NCBI GenBank assembly: GCA_017617065.1
Contig: JAFZWP010000017.1
Span: 1-54,695 of the forward strand
DNA from: Bacilli bacterium
Lineage (GTDB): Bacteria; Bacillota_I; Bacilli_A; ML615J-28; CAG-698
Direction: 5' to 3'
Length of the DNA: 54,695 nucleotides
A program made the position numbers and the translations under genes. The notes under the pieces were generated by a model. It searched no databases, was not told where the DNA came from, and saw only the letters and a program-made list of their open reading frames with translations. Below, piece after piece: positions 54,081 through 54,695 of this stretch. How positions within the stretch are numbered: the first letter of the stretch is position 1; each line of letters begins with the position of its first letter.

Positions 54081-54695
54081 ATGAGTAACAGTGAAATATT
54101 ACGATTAGAAAATGTTAGTAAGTTTTATAAAACTGCTAATAATGTAGCCATAGGAATTAGAAAAGTAAATGCATCTTTTCATATTGGCGAATTTGTAATC
54201 ATTACTGGCGCAAGCGGATCTGGTAAATCTACACTGCTTAACGTATTAAGTGGAATGACGTCTTATGAAGAAGGCGTAATGTATATTAATGGAGAAGATT
54301 CGAGTTACTTTGGCCATAATGAATACGAAAAGTATCGCAAAGATTATATAGCTTGTATATTCCAAAATTATAATATTATTGATTCTTATAGCGTATATGA
54401 AAATATAGAATTAGCATTAATTGCTCGCGGTGTAAAAAAAGAAGAAAGAAAACCACTTATTTTAGACGTAGCTAAAAAAGTAGGTATCGATCATCGACTA
54501 AAAAATAAGGTAACTAGGTTGTCAGGTGTCGAAAAACAACGTACAGCAATTGCAAGAGCCCTTGTAAGTGATGCTCCAATTTTAGTATGTGATGAAATAA
54601 CTGGTAACTTAGACCACGATACATCTATTGAAATTATCAAATTACTTCATTCTTTAAGCAAAGATAAATTAGTGCTAATGGTAACACACGACCCA
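54081..54695 (+). CDS. ABC transporter ATP-binding protein, MacB/LolD-like (partial, runs off the end)
   Basis: The first 205 residues of an ATPase of the MacB/LolD-type export family. Walker A GASGSGKST is at about 43-51, the Q-loop IFQNYNI at about 93-99, the signature region LSGVEKQRTAIARAL (LSGGQ/E is usual; the second Gly is Val), and Walker B ILVCDEITGNLD (DEPTGNLD is usual), with the switch His in VTHD at the window edge. AAGGAGGTG precedes the ATG. In this family a FtsX-like permease domain is fused or encoded next; it lies beyond the window. The substrate cannot be told. Confidence 0.9.
   Translation, partial: MSNSEILRLENVSKFYKTANNVAIGIRKVNASFHIGEFVIITGASGSGKSTLLNVLSGMTSYEEGVMYINGEDSSYFGHNEYEKYRKDYIACIFQNYNIIDSYSVYENIELALIARGVKKEERKPLILDVAKKVGIDHRLKNKVTRLSGVEKQRTAIARALVSDAPILVCDEITGNLDHDTSIEIIKLLHSLSKDKLVLMVTHDP

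Overview
This is an AT-rich chromosomal segment around a bacterial replication origin, most likely from an uncultured low-GC Firmicute (Bacilli, Erysipelotrichia or RF39-like; the lineage is an inference). The evidence is the rpmH-rnpA-yidC-jag / dnaA-dnaN-recF-gyrB-gyrA gene order, AGGAGG-type ribosome binding sites, an RNA polymerase delta subunit gene, a lipoprotein-type YidC, and TTGACA/TATAAT promoters. TGA is used as a stop (gyrA, mfd), so the genetic code is the standard one and not the Mycoplasma code. A 16S rRNA gene starts at the left edge and runs out of the window.

Layout. Left arm (1-28.8 kb, mostly minus strand, pointing away from the origin): 16S rRNA 5' end with tandem promoters; prs; an AKR(Fe-S)-rsmA-ispE operon; dnaX-ybaB-recR plus a small membrane protein; asnS (plus); a secreted SipW-dependent-type protein; a thioredoxin / lipoprotein nuclease / patatin operon; ppdK; a TtcA-like PP-loop enzyme; a membrane protein; a plus-strand unknown-NfeD-SPFH operon and PAP2 phosphatase; mnmE; fic (plus); nagB-nagA; and rpmH-rnpA-yidC-jag. 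Origin (28.8-31.7 kb): a membrane protein gene, then dnaA flanked on both sides by DnaA boxes, then dnaN. Right arm (31.7-54.7 kb, plus strand except one pair): a ParA / ribbon-helix-helix (RHH) gene pair on the minus strand, a 1.3 kb non-coding block, yaaA-recF-gyrB-gyrA-serS and a zinc-ribbon membrane protein, an ADP-ribosylglycohydrolase, two tandem DHH phosphoesterases and surE, rpoE with an E2-like protein and a 4-TM protein, fhs-folD-pth, mfd, and the start of an ABC transporter.

The most unusual object is the dnaN-yaaA interval. It holds a plasmid-type (type Ib-like) partition cassette: a short ParA ATPase, an RHH protein with a disordered proline-rich tail, and at least ten copies of a dyad-symmetric 18-bp sequence (consensus TTTAYRTAAAWMCATAAA) around it. 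A further copy lies upstream of dnaA inside the promoter of the neighbouring membrane protein. No ParB/Spo0J gene is present in the window. I infer a chromosomal segregation or origin-control system in which an RHH protein replaces ParB and the iterated 18-mer replaces parS.

The remaining genes are mainly core functions: replication and repair, translation and tRNA modification, one-carbon folate metabolism (fhs, folD), isoprenoid precursors by the MEP route (ispE), amino-sugar catabolism (nagA, nagB), PRPP synthesis, and pyruvate-phosphate dikinase. Several small operons contain uncharacterised membrane proteins.
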